Source: Elephas maximus indicus (Eukaryota > Chordata > Mammalia > Proboscidea > Elephantidae). From it: a DNA stretch of 64,000 bases. Both the position numbers and the translations under genes were made by a program. The notes below the pieces were generated by a model, which saw nothing but the letters and a program-made list of their open reading frames with translations, had not been told where the DNA came from and did no database searches. Each line of letters starts with the position of its first letter. The first letter of the stretch is position 1. The stretch lies in assembly GCF_024166365.1 (NCBI RefSeq), contig NC_064838.1, positions 2,435,501 through 2,499,500 of the forward strand. The letters run 5' to 3'. This document shows positions 54,099 to 64,000 of the stretch, in pieces.

Positions 54099-54429
54099 AT
54101 TGGACACTCAGAAATGACGCAGAATAGGACATTCTCTTTCTGTATGACCAGATCTTTCTGCTCTAGCCCCACCTCCTGAGAGTTACTCTGGCGTTCCGAG
54201 GTAACGGGAACCTGGGTCAGTGCCCTCTGTGTATTCAGTGGACAAGGCTCCAACCGCAAGCCCAAACCAGAAGACCTAAAACTAAAAGAACCCAGTGCGG
54301 AGGTATTTGGTAAAACAATCATCACCTGTGTGTCCACTTTTCACGTTACCTTAGACAAGTAACATAACTTTACCAATAAACCCTACTGCTGCCCATGTGC
54401 TCCTGTAAAATACAGATTGCTCCAAATCT

Positions 54430-54560
54430 GGTCTGGGCAGAACATTTTTGCATGGCTGATTCATAACTTCCCTCTGGAAGGAAATTATCAGTTGTGATAA
54501 AATATTTAAGCAATTTTCTGACAAACATTAACAGGATTAAGATTTATCTGAGAAACTGGT
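54430..54560. other. Candidate conserved non-coding block
   Basis: 'tggaaggaaattatcagttg', 'tgataaaatatttaagcaat' and 'ggattaagatttatctgaga' hold GATA-type (TTATC, GATAA) and homeobox-like cores in repeat-free sequence. Confidence 0.35.
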
Positions 54561-55842
54561 TACTCATCTACCCCCCACCTGTCAGGTAAGAGAACAGAGT
54601 TACCTTAACCAGACCCTTCTCTCTCCACTGAGTCCAATCATGATTGTCTATGCCATCCTCTTGGCCTGCAGACGCCTCTACAAGAGAGACACTTTGACCT
54701 CATCGGCAGGGCCTTGGCCCCCTGGAGTCCCACCATCACTCCCAGGGTCATCCCAGAGCCAGAACATCTTCCCCACAGTCTCAGAGCCTGAGACCTTTGT
54801 AATGTGCAACCACCACTCCCCGGAATGAGGCTCGAGGTCACACACTTCAATCAGCTTTCCACCACTCCCCCTATTGACACTCATCTGAGAGCAGCCGTAT
54901 TGACTGGAAGGCTCTAATGGGCCAAGTGGGGATGGCAGAAAGACACACAGAACCCCCCAGGGGTGGGCTTTTCCGGGCAACCAGCAGACAGTAGGGCCTA
55001 TGAGAGGTGGAGGGGGCAGAGAGTCCTGGCAAGGGGCCCAGTGTGCCCCCCCCCCATGTTGCACATCAACACAAAGCCACTCTTGCCAAGGGGCACAATG
55101 GAACATTCCCCTTAGCCCTACTCAGATCTTGCCAGCCCTGGGTGCTCTGAGGATACTCCGGAGATGGGAAAGGGAAGAAGAGTCAGCAATGGGTGGAGAC
55201 AAGGCATCAGAGCTCAGCTCTGGCTTTGCCCTTCCATCCAGAGCCGAGCCTGAAGGCAAGTCACTCACTCCGCAGACTTGTTCCTGGCCCTGCCACCGGG
55301 GCAAGAAGGGCTTACCTCTGCAGCCAGCTGGCCAGCAGGGCTGGGCTCGGGGGTGGGGCAGCCCCAGGCAGGAGTGAGAAGGCTCTCAGAACATCTGCAG
55401 TGCTTGGTAGGTGGAGCAAGTCCCAGCCAGCCTGCATCAGCACCATGAGCATAACTCAGCACTCACTTGGCACCTGAGACACTCCTGGGGCCTGCAATGA
55501 CACACCCAACCATTCACTGCCAGCCTGCACTCACTGGAGGCCCTGACAGCCAACAGAGGGGGCACAGGAACGAAGGAGGCAACACATCTTCTACAGAAGA
55601 GAAATAAGGTGCTTCCAGAAAAAGAACAGGTGCTGCTGCTGCTTATCCATTGTGACCCTGGTCAAAGCAGCCCAGGGTGTGCCGTGAAATAGATGGCAAT
55701 CGGCCACATCCATCTCCCATGAGTTCTCTCCACCAAAGGCTTGTTGGAGTCTTGAGATGCCCAGGAACGTCGCACCTCAGCCTCCCAGGCAAGACTCTCA
55801 CTCATTCCTTGTCATTCATGTCTTCAATACACCTGTATTACA
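54561..55842. other. Low-copy GC-rich DNA, nothing recognised
   Basis: Open frames to 142 codons (54678-55106, minus) overlap frames of 125 and 94 codons on the other strand. None has a domain or a clear exon boundary. Confidence 0.45.
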
Positions 55843-56410
55843 AGGAAAAAATGAGCCCAAGAGACAAAGGGCCACATAAACCAGAGACTCCATCACCCTT
55901 AGATCAGAAGAGCTAGATGGTGCCTGGCTACCTCCAATGACTGCCCTGACAAGGGACACAACAGAAAATCCCTGATGGAGCAGGAGAAAAGTGGGACGCA
56001 GACCTCAAATTCTAGTAGAGACCAGACTTAATGATCTGAGACCGGAGGGATCCCAGAGGTCATCACCCCAGGACTCTCTGTTAGCCCAAAACTAACACTA
56101 TTCCCAAAGCCAACTTTTCAAACATTAGACTGGACAATAAGACATAAAATAATACTGGTGAGGAGTGTGCTTCTTAGCTCAAGTTAGACTCATGAGACTA
56201 TGTGGGCATCTCCTGTCTGAAGGTGAGATGAGAAGGCAGAGGGGGGACAGGAGCTGGGTGAATGGACACAGGAAATACAGGTGGAGAGAAGGAGTGTGAT
56301 GCCACATTGTAGAGAGAACAACATGGGTCACATATACTATGTGTGTGCAAGTTTTTGTATGAGAAACTGACTTGAATTGTAAATGTTCACTTAAATCACA
56401 AAAGAAAAAA
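55843..56410 (+). mobile_element. L1 3' UTR, sense
   Basis: Same family as 46223-46732: 'aatgactgccctgacaaggg', 'attcccaaagccaacttttc', 'tgtgggcatctcctgtctg', 'gaaactgacttgaattgtaa', 'cacttaaatcacaaaag'. It retains more 5' sequence ('aagagctagatggtgcctgg'). The A-tail is short and decayed. Confidence 0.88.
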
Positions 56411-56425
56411 TCTCCGTGGGTGGTA

Positions 56426-56600
56426 TGGAAGCCCTGGTGGTGGTAGTGGTTAAGAGCTACAGCTGCTAACCAAAATGTTGGCAGTTTGAATCCACCAGCA
56501 CTCTTTGGAAACCCTATGGGGCAGTTCTACTCTGTCCTATAGGGTCCCTATGAATCAGAATTGACTCCACTGCAGTGAGTTTTTTTTTTTTTTTTTTTTT
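56426..56600 (+). mobile_element. AfroSINE
   Basis: Nearly full-length short type: 'ggtggtagtggttaagagct', 'ggcagtttgaatccaccag', 'ctatggggcagttctactct', 'atgaatcagaattgactcca', ending in a T-run. Confidence 0.92.
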
Positions 56601-56603
56601 TTC

Positions 56604-56805
56604 CCATGGGTGGTGCAAACGGTTCACATGCTCGGCTGCTAACCAAAAGGTTAGAGGTTCAAGTCTACCCAGAGGAGCCTCGGAAGAAAGGCCCAGGGAA
56701 CTACTTCCAAAAAATCTGCCACTGAAAACCCTACAGAGCACAGTTCTCCTCTTACGGGGGGGTCATGAGTCAGAATCAACTCGATGGCAACTGCTAGTGG
56801 TATAC
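56604..56805 (+). mobile_element. AfroSINE, 'acccagagg' type
   Basis: Full-length: 'gggtggtgcaaacggttcac', 'gcttgctaaccaaaagg'-type head, 'tctacccagaggagcctcgg', 'gccactgaaaaccctacaga', tail 'atgagtcagaatcaactcga'. It sits directly behind the short-type copy, so both SINE types can be compared side by side. Confidence 0.92.
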
Positions 56806-59121
56806 AAAGCATTGAGCTAGATATTTGTCATTCTATCAAAACTCACCAGAGCCCTTTCCCCTGCTATAAAGGCAGAGCCAACTGTAGCATGAAGTCCCTG
56901 TGGGAGAGAGGTGGGACCATGCGGGCTCTGGTCCTGTGGCCACATACCTGCACCTCTCCAACCTAACTGTGAGGGGAGGTGGGATGTTAGTAGATGTTAG
57001 CAGTTGAGAAGGATTTCCCACCACCTGAATCATGCGCATTTCAACAGTTCAATGCTTTAATCCAATGGGGAGTGAGACTGCTGGGAGGACTGAAATCAGA
57101 GCTTTGTCTTTCCTGTCCTTCTAAAGGCGGTATTTGCTTCTGTCCACTTCCTGAGCAAGTCCACTGGGCTCTGCCTGGTACAGGGAACTCGGCTAACAGG
57201 CGTAACCAGGTCTATAGCATCGTGAGCAGCATCAGCATCCTCCAGAGTGCTAGGGCACTGAAATGTAAAGTGTGGGGTGGTTTTAGGGTTAGATGCTCTC
57301 ACCTCCTACCTCAGCTCACTGGGGTGACTGACTTAGTGACATTTCAGCCTAATCACGAGACTAGTTCCCTAACCTGGTCGTGACTTTCCTTCCTTAACTG
57401 TTTCCTGTCCCGCAGCTTCCTGAGAGCAGCAGTCGGTATCAGCAAGATGGCTCAAGCCAGACGGACCCACCAGAAATCCCAAAGTCCTTGCCCCTGCAGA
57501 GAAGCAGGCTGCTCCTCCCTCCGCAGTTAAGTCCCCGCCACCAACTTGCCTGCACTGGCACCAGCCCTCCGGAAAGGGGCTGGGCCATGCAGAACACGCT
57601 GCCCTGAAGGAAGCCTGCTCTTTACCACAGGTGTGCCCCAATTCCTGAAAGGTCCTCTCCACAAACCCTGTGGGGAGGGGCTGCCCCAGGAGCTGGAGTA
57701 GTGCAGACATCCACTGTGGGACACCTACACCATTTGTTCTTAGCTTTGGCCTCAGAAGCTTTCCATATTTCATTTTTCTCCAAGCCTCAGCAACCTAACC
57801 TGGGTAAACTTGGGTGAGAACAGGGACACCTGCACAGAGCTGAGAAAATGCCACGCCACCTGGGGAGGGCCAAGTCCCTGGGCAGGCAGAGGCCAGCCGC
57901 CCCACCCTGCAATTGGAATGCCGCCTGCCGGGTACCTTGACCAGACAGGCACCTGAACTCATTCGGTAGAGGCCCTGTCAGCAGGGCTCTGGAAAATAAG
58001 GCCAGGCCCAAACCGTCCTTTTTTTGAGGGGTGGAAGTTCAGTAGGTAGGGCCCAGAAAGTTGAGGCGGACGGCATTTCGTTCTGCGGGAAACCGAGCAC
58101 GGAAACTGAAGAGCCTCTTAACGTGAGCAGGGGGGGACCCTCTCTTCTCAAGAAAGGCAACCACAGTACCAGTCCTGCCTTCACCCCAGCCCCCGGCCTC
58201 TCCTCAATCAGGTCCCAGAGATGCCTGAAGGACTTGGCCAGGGACTGTACGGAGGGGCAGAAAGCCGGGAGTGCACCCAGGTGGGTGGCTTGAGGCAGTA
58301 TTTTAGGGTGGAGCAGAAGATAGGACCTCAATCACTTGATAACCTGTCCCAGAAAACTAAGGGGTGGGCAGGCCCCCTCCAGAAGGGAGTCAGATTCACC
58401 ACTATAGGCCGTCCAACTGTCAGGGGTTTTCTCAGCTTTAAAAAAAAAAATGAGTTTTTGCTTGGGGACAGTGAGTTTATTTTAACGCTGGTGGAATAAT
58501 TCAGAAAAGGGTAACAGGAATGGCTGCACAACTTGAAGAATGTGTCACTCAATTATACACGCAGAAGATGTTGGGGTGAAAAAAAAGACAAACAGTAGTG
58601 GAAAGAAAACACCAGACATCCCAATCTTGTCTCAACTCACGCTAAGTTTGAAACTAAGGAAGATGGGGACGTGGGAGGTGACCCACTGCGGCCCAGCCCA
58701 GGTAACCCTTCCTTTTACAGCTGAGACACGGCAGAGCCTACGGTGACCAGTTTCCAGTCTTGCCACCAGAGACCCTTTTAGCTTTTCTCTGGCCCCAACA
58801 GGCCTCTGCCTCCTCTCCCTTGAGGTTCTTACCCTCACCCAGCCCCATGCATCAAAGTGCAGGTCTTTAATTTCTAGTCGGACTTTATTTTTTGGGCCCT
58901 GACGTTCTTTACACACCTGATGTCAGTTTTCTTTCCACCAACTTCTCACGGCCAGTTACCCTTCCATTCCAACCATCTGCTTAGACACAATTCTGGCACA
59001 GTGCTGCCTCCTTCTCCTCAGATCGCCGGCTGCCCTGTATCCTGAGCACACCCACACTCCGCTTAGAAGCTGCCATACTTGTTGTCTCGGAGCTGGGCCT
59101 GGGCCTCCGTACTGCTCCCCC
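56806..59121. other. Low-copy DNA, nothing recognised
   Basis: About 2.3 kb without lineage-specific repeats. Open frames up to 134 codons (57369-57773, minus) overlap others and have no recognisable domain. An A-run sits at 58440-58450. No gene can be argued from sequence alone. Confidence 0.45.
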
Positions 59122-59322
59122 CAAGAAAAAGAACATTGCCGTCCAGTCAATTCCCTACCCGTAGCAACTCAACAGGACAGAGTAGAACTGTCCCATAGGG
59201 CTTCCTAAGCTGCATCTATGGAAGCAGACTGCAACATTTTTCTCCTGAGGAACAGCCGGTGAGTTCCAAACGCTGACCTGTTAGCAGCCAAGCACTTGAC
59301 CACTGCACCACCAGGCCTCTTT
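59122..59322 (-). mobile_element. AfroSINE, long variant
   Basis: Antisense. 'aacattgccgtccagtcaat', 'gtagaactgtcccataggg', the long-variant middle 'tctatggaagcagactgcaa', 'ttagcagccaagcacttgac', 'actgcaccaccaggcctc'. It is the last lineage-specific SINE before the right edge. Confidence 0.9.
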
Positions 59323-60840
59323 GAGCTCAGCTTTCTTCTCTACTCTTCCATCCATGAAGAAAAATGGGACAGGTGGAAAGGGAAACACTGCTTTTATTTC
59401 CTTTTTAATGGTCAACAGGGGAATGGGGACAAGAGGGGGTTCTGCTCTGTCCAGGGAGCCAGCTGTACCAAACCAGCCCTGGTCAGTACAGCTGGCTTGG
59501 CTGTGCCACTCAACTCTGCTTATTAACTCACTGTGGAGAGCTCAACAGCTGGGATGCTGGTCACTGCTGTGCGTTTGGAATGTCAAGGCAAGGAGCTCCT
59601 GAGTGATCAGCACGTTGGTGGTCCAGAACAGTGACTGTCCTTAATTGGCGGGGTGGAGGATGCCCTGGGGCTGCAGACGCCACTGCCACCTCGGGTCTGC
59701 CCAGGACCACCTTAACTGGTCAAGGAGCATTGTGTTTGACTCACAGGCCACAGGGACCTTGTCTGTGTCCACCGACCTCCGGAGGAAAGGGGGCTTCCAA
59801 GCTTTGTGCATACTGAGCAAAGAGCTTCCAGTGACAAGCCCCTCAAATGGTCCTATCTCTATTGTGGGTTCTCATGATGCACCACTTGACACACCGTGAC
59901 CCTCACTCAGGCACACAGCTGACACACTGAGATCAAAGACCCCAAATGTGGAAGGCTAGCGTGCACCAGCTTCCCACTGAATGACAGGACAGGATGGCAC
60001 TCAGTGGCATTGTATATGACAGATTAAATCATGAGGAAGAAAACGAACACCACTTTCCGGTAATTTATGGAACTGCTGTCAACATTAAAACCACAGAACC
60101 CCCCTCTCAAGACTAAAGTCCAGAGGAGAAGCTGCCAATCTGACCGAAGGGACTTTCAGAAGAGGCCCAATGGTGAGCACTCATGATGCAGAGCGGGGAG
60201 CTTCCGGCCGGGCTGGATCCCTGATGGCACTCGCACATGTAGAGTCTGCCTGCAGGGGGGCAGACAAATACTGGCAATCTCTCCTCTTCCTCTGCTTGAG
60301 TGCTAGCTCCCTCACCTACCAAAAACCACCATACATTACTTTGTTGAAAAAAAAAAAAAAAACCCAACTCACTGTTTTCTGGAAATAAAGATCTACACTA
60401 CAAAAAGAAAAAGCAAAAAAGAGCTCACGGGAAAAGATCTCTGTGCAAAGATACAGAAATTAGCAAAGAAAGCAACCTTTTAGTGACCACAATCACTGGC
60501 AAGGGGTAAAGAGAACATGAATTTGGAATCCACACCTGATTAATCTCAAATCTCCTGACCTACAAATGATTTTCAAAATGAAACTTTATCTTGGCAAAGG
60601 CAAAACAGAAAGTCAGGGGCACTGACGAAGACCATCCCGTGGCTACACTTTAAGGCTCTGAGCACTAGTCTACAGTGAGCTGTCCTTTGGGCCGTGCAGT
60701 TGTTGCTTGGTTTGGACTCTTCTACAGTTCTATGAGGTCAGTACTGGGCAGGATGCCAGGGGGGCGCACTAGACTCTACTGTTTTTTGCAATTTCCTGTA
60801 AATGTGTAGCATTTCAAAATAAAAGTTAATTTTTTTTTAA
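59323..60840. other. Low-copy DNA ending in a plus-strand 3'-end-like motif
   Basis: No gene is recognised. The last part, 60780-60840, has 'ttgcaatttcctgtaaatgt' and AATAAA at 60818-60823 followed by a T-rich stretch. This resembles either the terminus of an old L1 or a genuine plus-strand polyadenylation site. A 16-base A-run lies at 60346-60361. Confidence 0.4.
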
Positions 60841-60855
60841 AGTGAGTTTTAGTTC

Positions 60856-60861
60856 TTTATT
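60856..60861 (-). terminator. Candidate minus-strand poly(A) signal
   Basis: TTTATT on the plus strand gives AATAAA on the minus strand within 'gtaagaataaagaactaaaa'. It faces the plus-strand AATAAA at 60818-60823 only 32 bases away. It is supported by motif only. Confidence 0.3.
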
Positions 60862-62464
60862 CTTACAACAAAGGTGGAAGAGGGCATGACGGGCTAGCCC
60901 GGGGTGGTAAGCAGAGCTCAGGCCCAGGAGGGATTCCTTTGAGTTCTGCAGTGCACTTAGGATCCCCTCTGCAGCCAGCCCCCCATCCCACCATTCTGCA
61001 AGCCCAAACTAGCTCCTGGGGATGAAGGAGGTGCGACTGGAAGCTGGCAGCCTAACTCCCTCCCTTCCGCTCCCCTCCCTTCTCCTTGCCCCTCCTTCCA
61101 TTTTATCTTCCATGACCCTTGGATTTCTTGTCCAGCCTTCAAGACACATCACCTGTAAGTTCACAAAGTAATGCACCAATGCAAGCCCCTGGCAATCATT
61201 TCAATAGCTTTTATCATTTGGCCAAAAGAATTCTGAAAATCTACTATATGCTTTCGTTACCAGTCTTCCCCACACCCCCCACCCCCCCCACCACTGCTGC
61301 CCTTTCCAGACCAGTCTCTTCTGAGTGGGACAGGGGGATATTGCTTACCATATGGACAAGCATCGTCTTTCAAGCCATCTCAACTTATAACCAGTGGTAT
61401 GAACAGAGGCACGTGTAATCTGCACACACAGCCAACTCCCCGATCAAATGCTCAAATTAGGAATGCCTCAATCCCCTAAACCCGGTGGCATTGTGGTACA
61501 GGAGTTCTGGTGGCAAGCTGCTCTGGGTTTCAATTCTGCTCCTCTGTTTGGTAGGGATAAGCCTGCATTTCCTCACCTGTAAAGTTCAGACACCTACCTT
61601 GTTGACCGGTACATGGTAGTCACTCCTCCTCCTCCTGAAGGGTCTGTCAGTGGAGCCTCTGCCACTTCACTGAACTCACTTGGACACTGAGGAAGGCCCT
61701 TTAGCAGAAGATGCCTCGGGAGGTAACGGGACCCCTCACAGGAGGGTCTGAGTTTAGTGCGTGAAGACGTATGGGGCACCCATTTGTGCTGATCAACGTT
61801 TGTTAAGTGCATGGCTTGGCATGGCCTGAAGCTACTCAAGGGCTCCGATGATACTCCGTGAACAACATGCACCTACTACGTGGGCAGATCAGTGCACCCT
61901 TTTGTGTGACAGACCTTGAGGTAAGTGTAACGAGGGTAAAGTGCTACAGTTTCAATGAGCTAGGAAATGTTTTCAACCTCAAACTACCTACCTCCCTGAG
62001 TTGCTATTTGAACAGCACTCAAATTCTGATATTTGAGCAGCTGAGATTAAACAATCTCTTTTTAAAAATGCAAAACTCCAACAGGCATGTGAGTATCACC
62101 TGTAGTGAATCCATTACTAAGGAGATGATTTTAACTCCCAGGAACGGTTTTATCACAACTGTTCCTCTTCATTACCACGAAAGCCATGTCTTTATATCAT
62201 GAACATGAGACATGGGTCTAGTCTTATCATGATCATGCTCTAAGGCCAGAAGAGAGCCCAGAAAGAACGTTCCAGTTGTTTCTAATGCTTGCCATTAACG
62301 GCAGCACAGGCTGCTGATTTTACACAACACATTCAGGAGGGATGTTGTCATTAAAAGAACATCTTCATCTTATTACGTTTAACTCGGAGTCTAGCCTTGT
62401 GTCCCCCAAAATATCACTTTATCTTCCATAACTGAAACGATTCTAAAGTATGCATAATTGAAAA
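60862..62464. other. Low-copy DNA with a MIR-like trace
   Basis: No coding exon is recognised. On the minus strand an acceptor-like 'tgaacttacag' precedes an open 61-codon frame (61142 down to 60957), without a known domain. A MIR-like trace is at 61510-61625. C runs at 61268-61289 could form a minus-strand quadruplex. Confidence 0.35.
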
Positions 62465-62482
62465 TGATGGAGAAGAACTGCT

Positions 62483-62488
62483 TTTATT
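62483..62488 (-). terminator. Candidate distal poly(A) signal, minus strand
   Basis: AATAAA on the minus strand, followed downstream by a G/T-rich stretch ('ttttgggggacacaagg', near 62395-62412) somewhat far for a standard downstream element. It would be the last of three signals. Confidence 0.3.
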
Positions 62489-62678
62489 TCTAATTATTAA
62501 CAACAATGCAACTTACTGATACTTACAAACGATGTCAAGTGAGCTGAACTAAGTAAAGCTTACATTTTATTTTGGAAGCACTTAAAATACTTTATGCTTT
62601 TATGGTTACATTTTCCACAATAAGCATTAAATACCAACTACATGTCTCCCCGATAGTCAGCTCCACCTCCCCACCAAA

Positions 62679-62700
62679 ATCAAAAAAAAAAAAAAAAAAA
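62679..62700 (+). repeat. Poly(A) run
   Basis: An A homopolymer of about 20 bases followed by cacac. It reads as a T-run inside the inferred minus-strand 3' UTR. Confidence 0.9.
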
Positions 62701-64000
62701 AACACACTTTTTGGTAACAGTCACTTTAAAATTATGAAGACTGCACTCGCTTCTGGCTTTCAAGCCCACAGCACTGCTGCACAGTGCCAAAAATGCCTGG
62801 GATTCAACACTGCTAGGTTAAAATTGTAGGCTTTTTAAAATCAAATCCAAGCTTTTTACGATGTCCTCATTTCTAAGAGAACAAAACAAAAAGCAGTATG
62901 AACAGATTCTTACGCTAAAAAGGAGGGAAATTTCACTGAACAGGAACATGCAGGAGTGTTAAGGCAATACAGAATTCTATTCAGTGTTCAATAAAAATGA
63001 AAGGTTAAGAAGCAACATATCATGCAAACAAAATAATTACAGGGAGCCAGGGATAATCTTGCTAGAATAAAATGATTTTTCTTTTTTAAAAGGAGCCAAT
63101 GTTTGCCAACTGAAATATTTAGTCCAACCTAACTGCTCAGTATCTGAATCGGTGCATGTGTGTTTATATGTATACATGTTTATAAACAACTCATCTACTT
63201 TTCCCCAACATGACCCTAAATTCTAAGAGCCTGAGATGGTACTGCAGAGCAAAACTTTGCAGAATCCTGTGTACGTGCTAAAAAGAACAATTACAGATCT
63301 AAGAAAAAAAGACGGAATTTAGCAAAAATTAAACAGTATGTGAGATAGAATTGGACTACTTGGAGAGAATAAAAACTAAAACAATATAAGGAATGGTTCT
63401 ACATCAGAAGTGACTCACTGCTAGCATACCATGTACACAGCCAGATGGCTCTGAAGGATCCATGCTCAGGTGTGACTACCTCAAACTTAGGAAAAAGTAC
63501 CCGATATTCATGATTCAATGTGTGATTTACATTACCTTTGATTTATGCTACACTTTATTATATTCTAACTTTAAACACTCTACTGCCATGGTGGGAGGGG
63601 GGTCATTTCCTGGATATATACTTTATATCTGGCTGTACCATCTTACACACAAAAAGCTATCAGTATTTCAGTAGTTTGTATAGTGGTTGACTAGCTGAAA
63701 GAATGAGATAGACCCTTGGGAAAAGTGAATGAGATCCTTAATAACTCTAGAAAAAAGCCCTAAGAGATTTAGTGCTGGGGAAAAGCAAAGTAAGAACGTC
63801 TACGGTGTGTTCCAAATGTCATTCACTGCTAACCATTACCATCACCTCACCTCTGACCTCCCTAATCTGACTAAGCAGTGATCAAATGTCCACAGTCCTG
63901 TTACAAATAGGTGTGGTCTTCTACCTAACAAGTGTGTAAAACCAAGACACACACAGAACACAGGATTGTGCTCAAAGTTGCCCGAGCATGTGGTGCAAAA

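Larger units (their letters stand above)
62465..64000 (-). other. Candidate 3' UTR of a minus-strand gene
   Basis: About 1.5 kb free of lineage-specific SINEs, LINEs and LTRs, although most of the window is dense with them. It is AT-rich and lacks long frames. On the minus strand it carries three AATAAA signals (63554-63559, 62566-62571, 62483-62488), the last in 'ttagaaataaaagcagttc'. It reads like a long 3' UTR whose gene lies beyond 64000. The gene cannot be named, and the strand is inferred from the signals. Confidence 0.35.

Noticed and set aside
60957-61142. A minus-strand exon after an acceptor-like 'tgaacttacag'.
   Set aside because: The encoded peptide is Gly/Glu-rich and matches no domain I know. 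A single weak acceptor motif is not enough.

Overview
This is a mammalian nuclear genome window with no gene recognisable from its coding sequence. The repeat content points to an afrotherian, most likely a paenungulate such as an elephant. About twenty-five tRNA-derived SINEs have the form known from Afrotheria (AfroSINE): a head near 'gctgctaaccaaaaggt', a body near 'tatggggcagttctactctg' and a tail near 'ctatgagtcggaatcgactc'. They sit with RTE (BovB-like) LINEs that share this tail, with L1 3' ends of a non-primate type, and with ERVL/MaLR LTRs. The species call rests on motif recognition, not on a search.

Layout. 0-4.4 kb: an RTE-tailed SINE, an RTE LINE whose 5' part is inverted, a non-autonomous hAT-type DNA transposon with TIRs and an 8-bp target duplication, and a minisatellite of 14 identical 33-bp units. 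4.4-13.6 kb: mostly low-copy DNA with scattered SINEs, two MaLR-type LTRs, L2 and MIR. 13.7-22.7 kb: an antisense RTE with an intact YADD motif, several MaLR LTRs and RTE-tailed SINEs. 24-27.3 kb: a 3.3-kb antisense L1 carrying two SINEs. 29.8-37.3 kb: an L1 3' end, then a dense LTR-retrotransposon zone (an ERVL remnant with a broken dUTPase, a MaLR internal region, and MaLR LTRs nested with SINEs). 38.1-40.3 kb: a solo LTR with a perfect target duplication, then five SINEs in a row in one orientation. 45.9-47.7 kb: an RTE split by two nested retroinsertions, each with its own target duplication. 49.6-56.8 kb: L1 3' UTRs, more SINEs and several repeat-free AT-rich blocks that look like conserved non-coding elements. 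59.3-64 kb: almost free of lineage-specific repeats; the last 1.5 kb reads like the 3' UTR of a minus-strand gene lying beyond the right edge.

The elements are related. RTE machinery is the likely mobiliser of the SINEs, because both end in the same 3' tail. L1 explains the poly(A)-tailed insertions inside RTE. The ERVL/MaLR elements remain mainly as solo LTRs. No open reading frame here supports a cellular protein. The longest repetitive frames are by-products of the 33-bp minisatellite, whose unit is a multiple of three and lacks stops in five of six frames.

The best candidates for something new are the CpG-rich, E-box-bearing minisatellite at 3879-4340, the low-copy blocks that look conserved, and the inferred minus-strand 3' UTR. 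Family names (RTE1-like, MLT1-like and so on) come from pattern memory and should be confirmed by RepeatMasker/Dfam.
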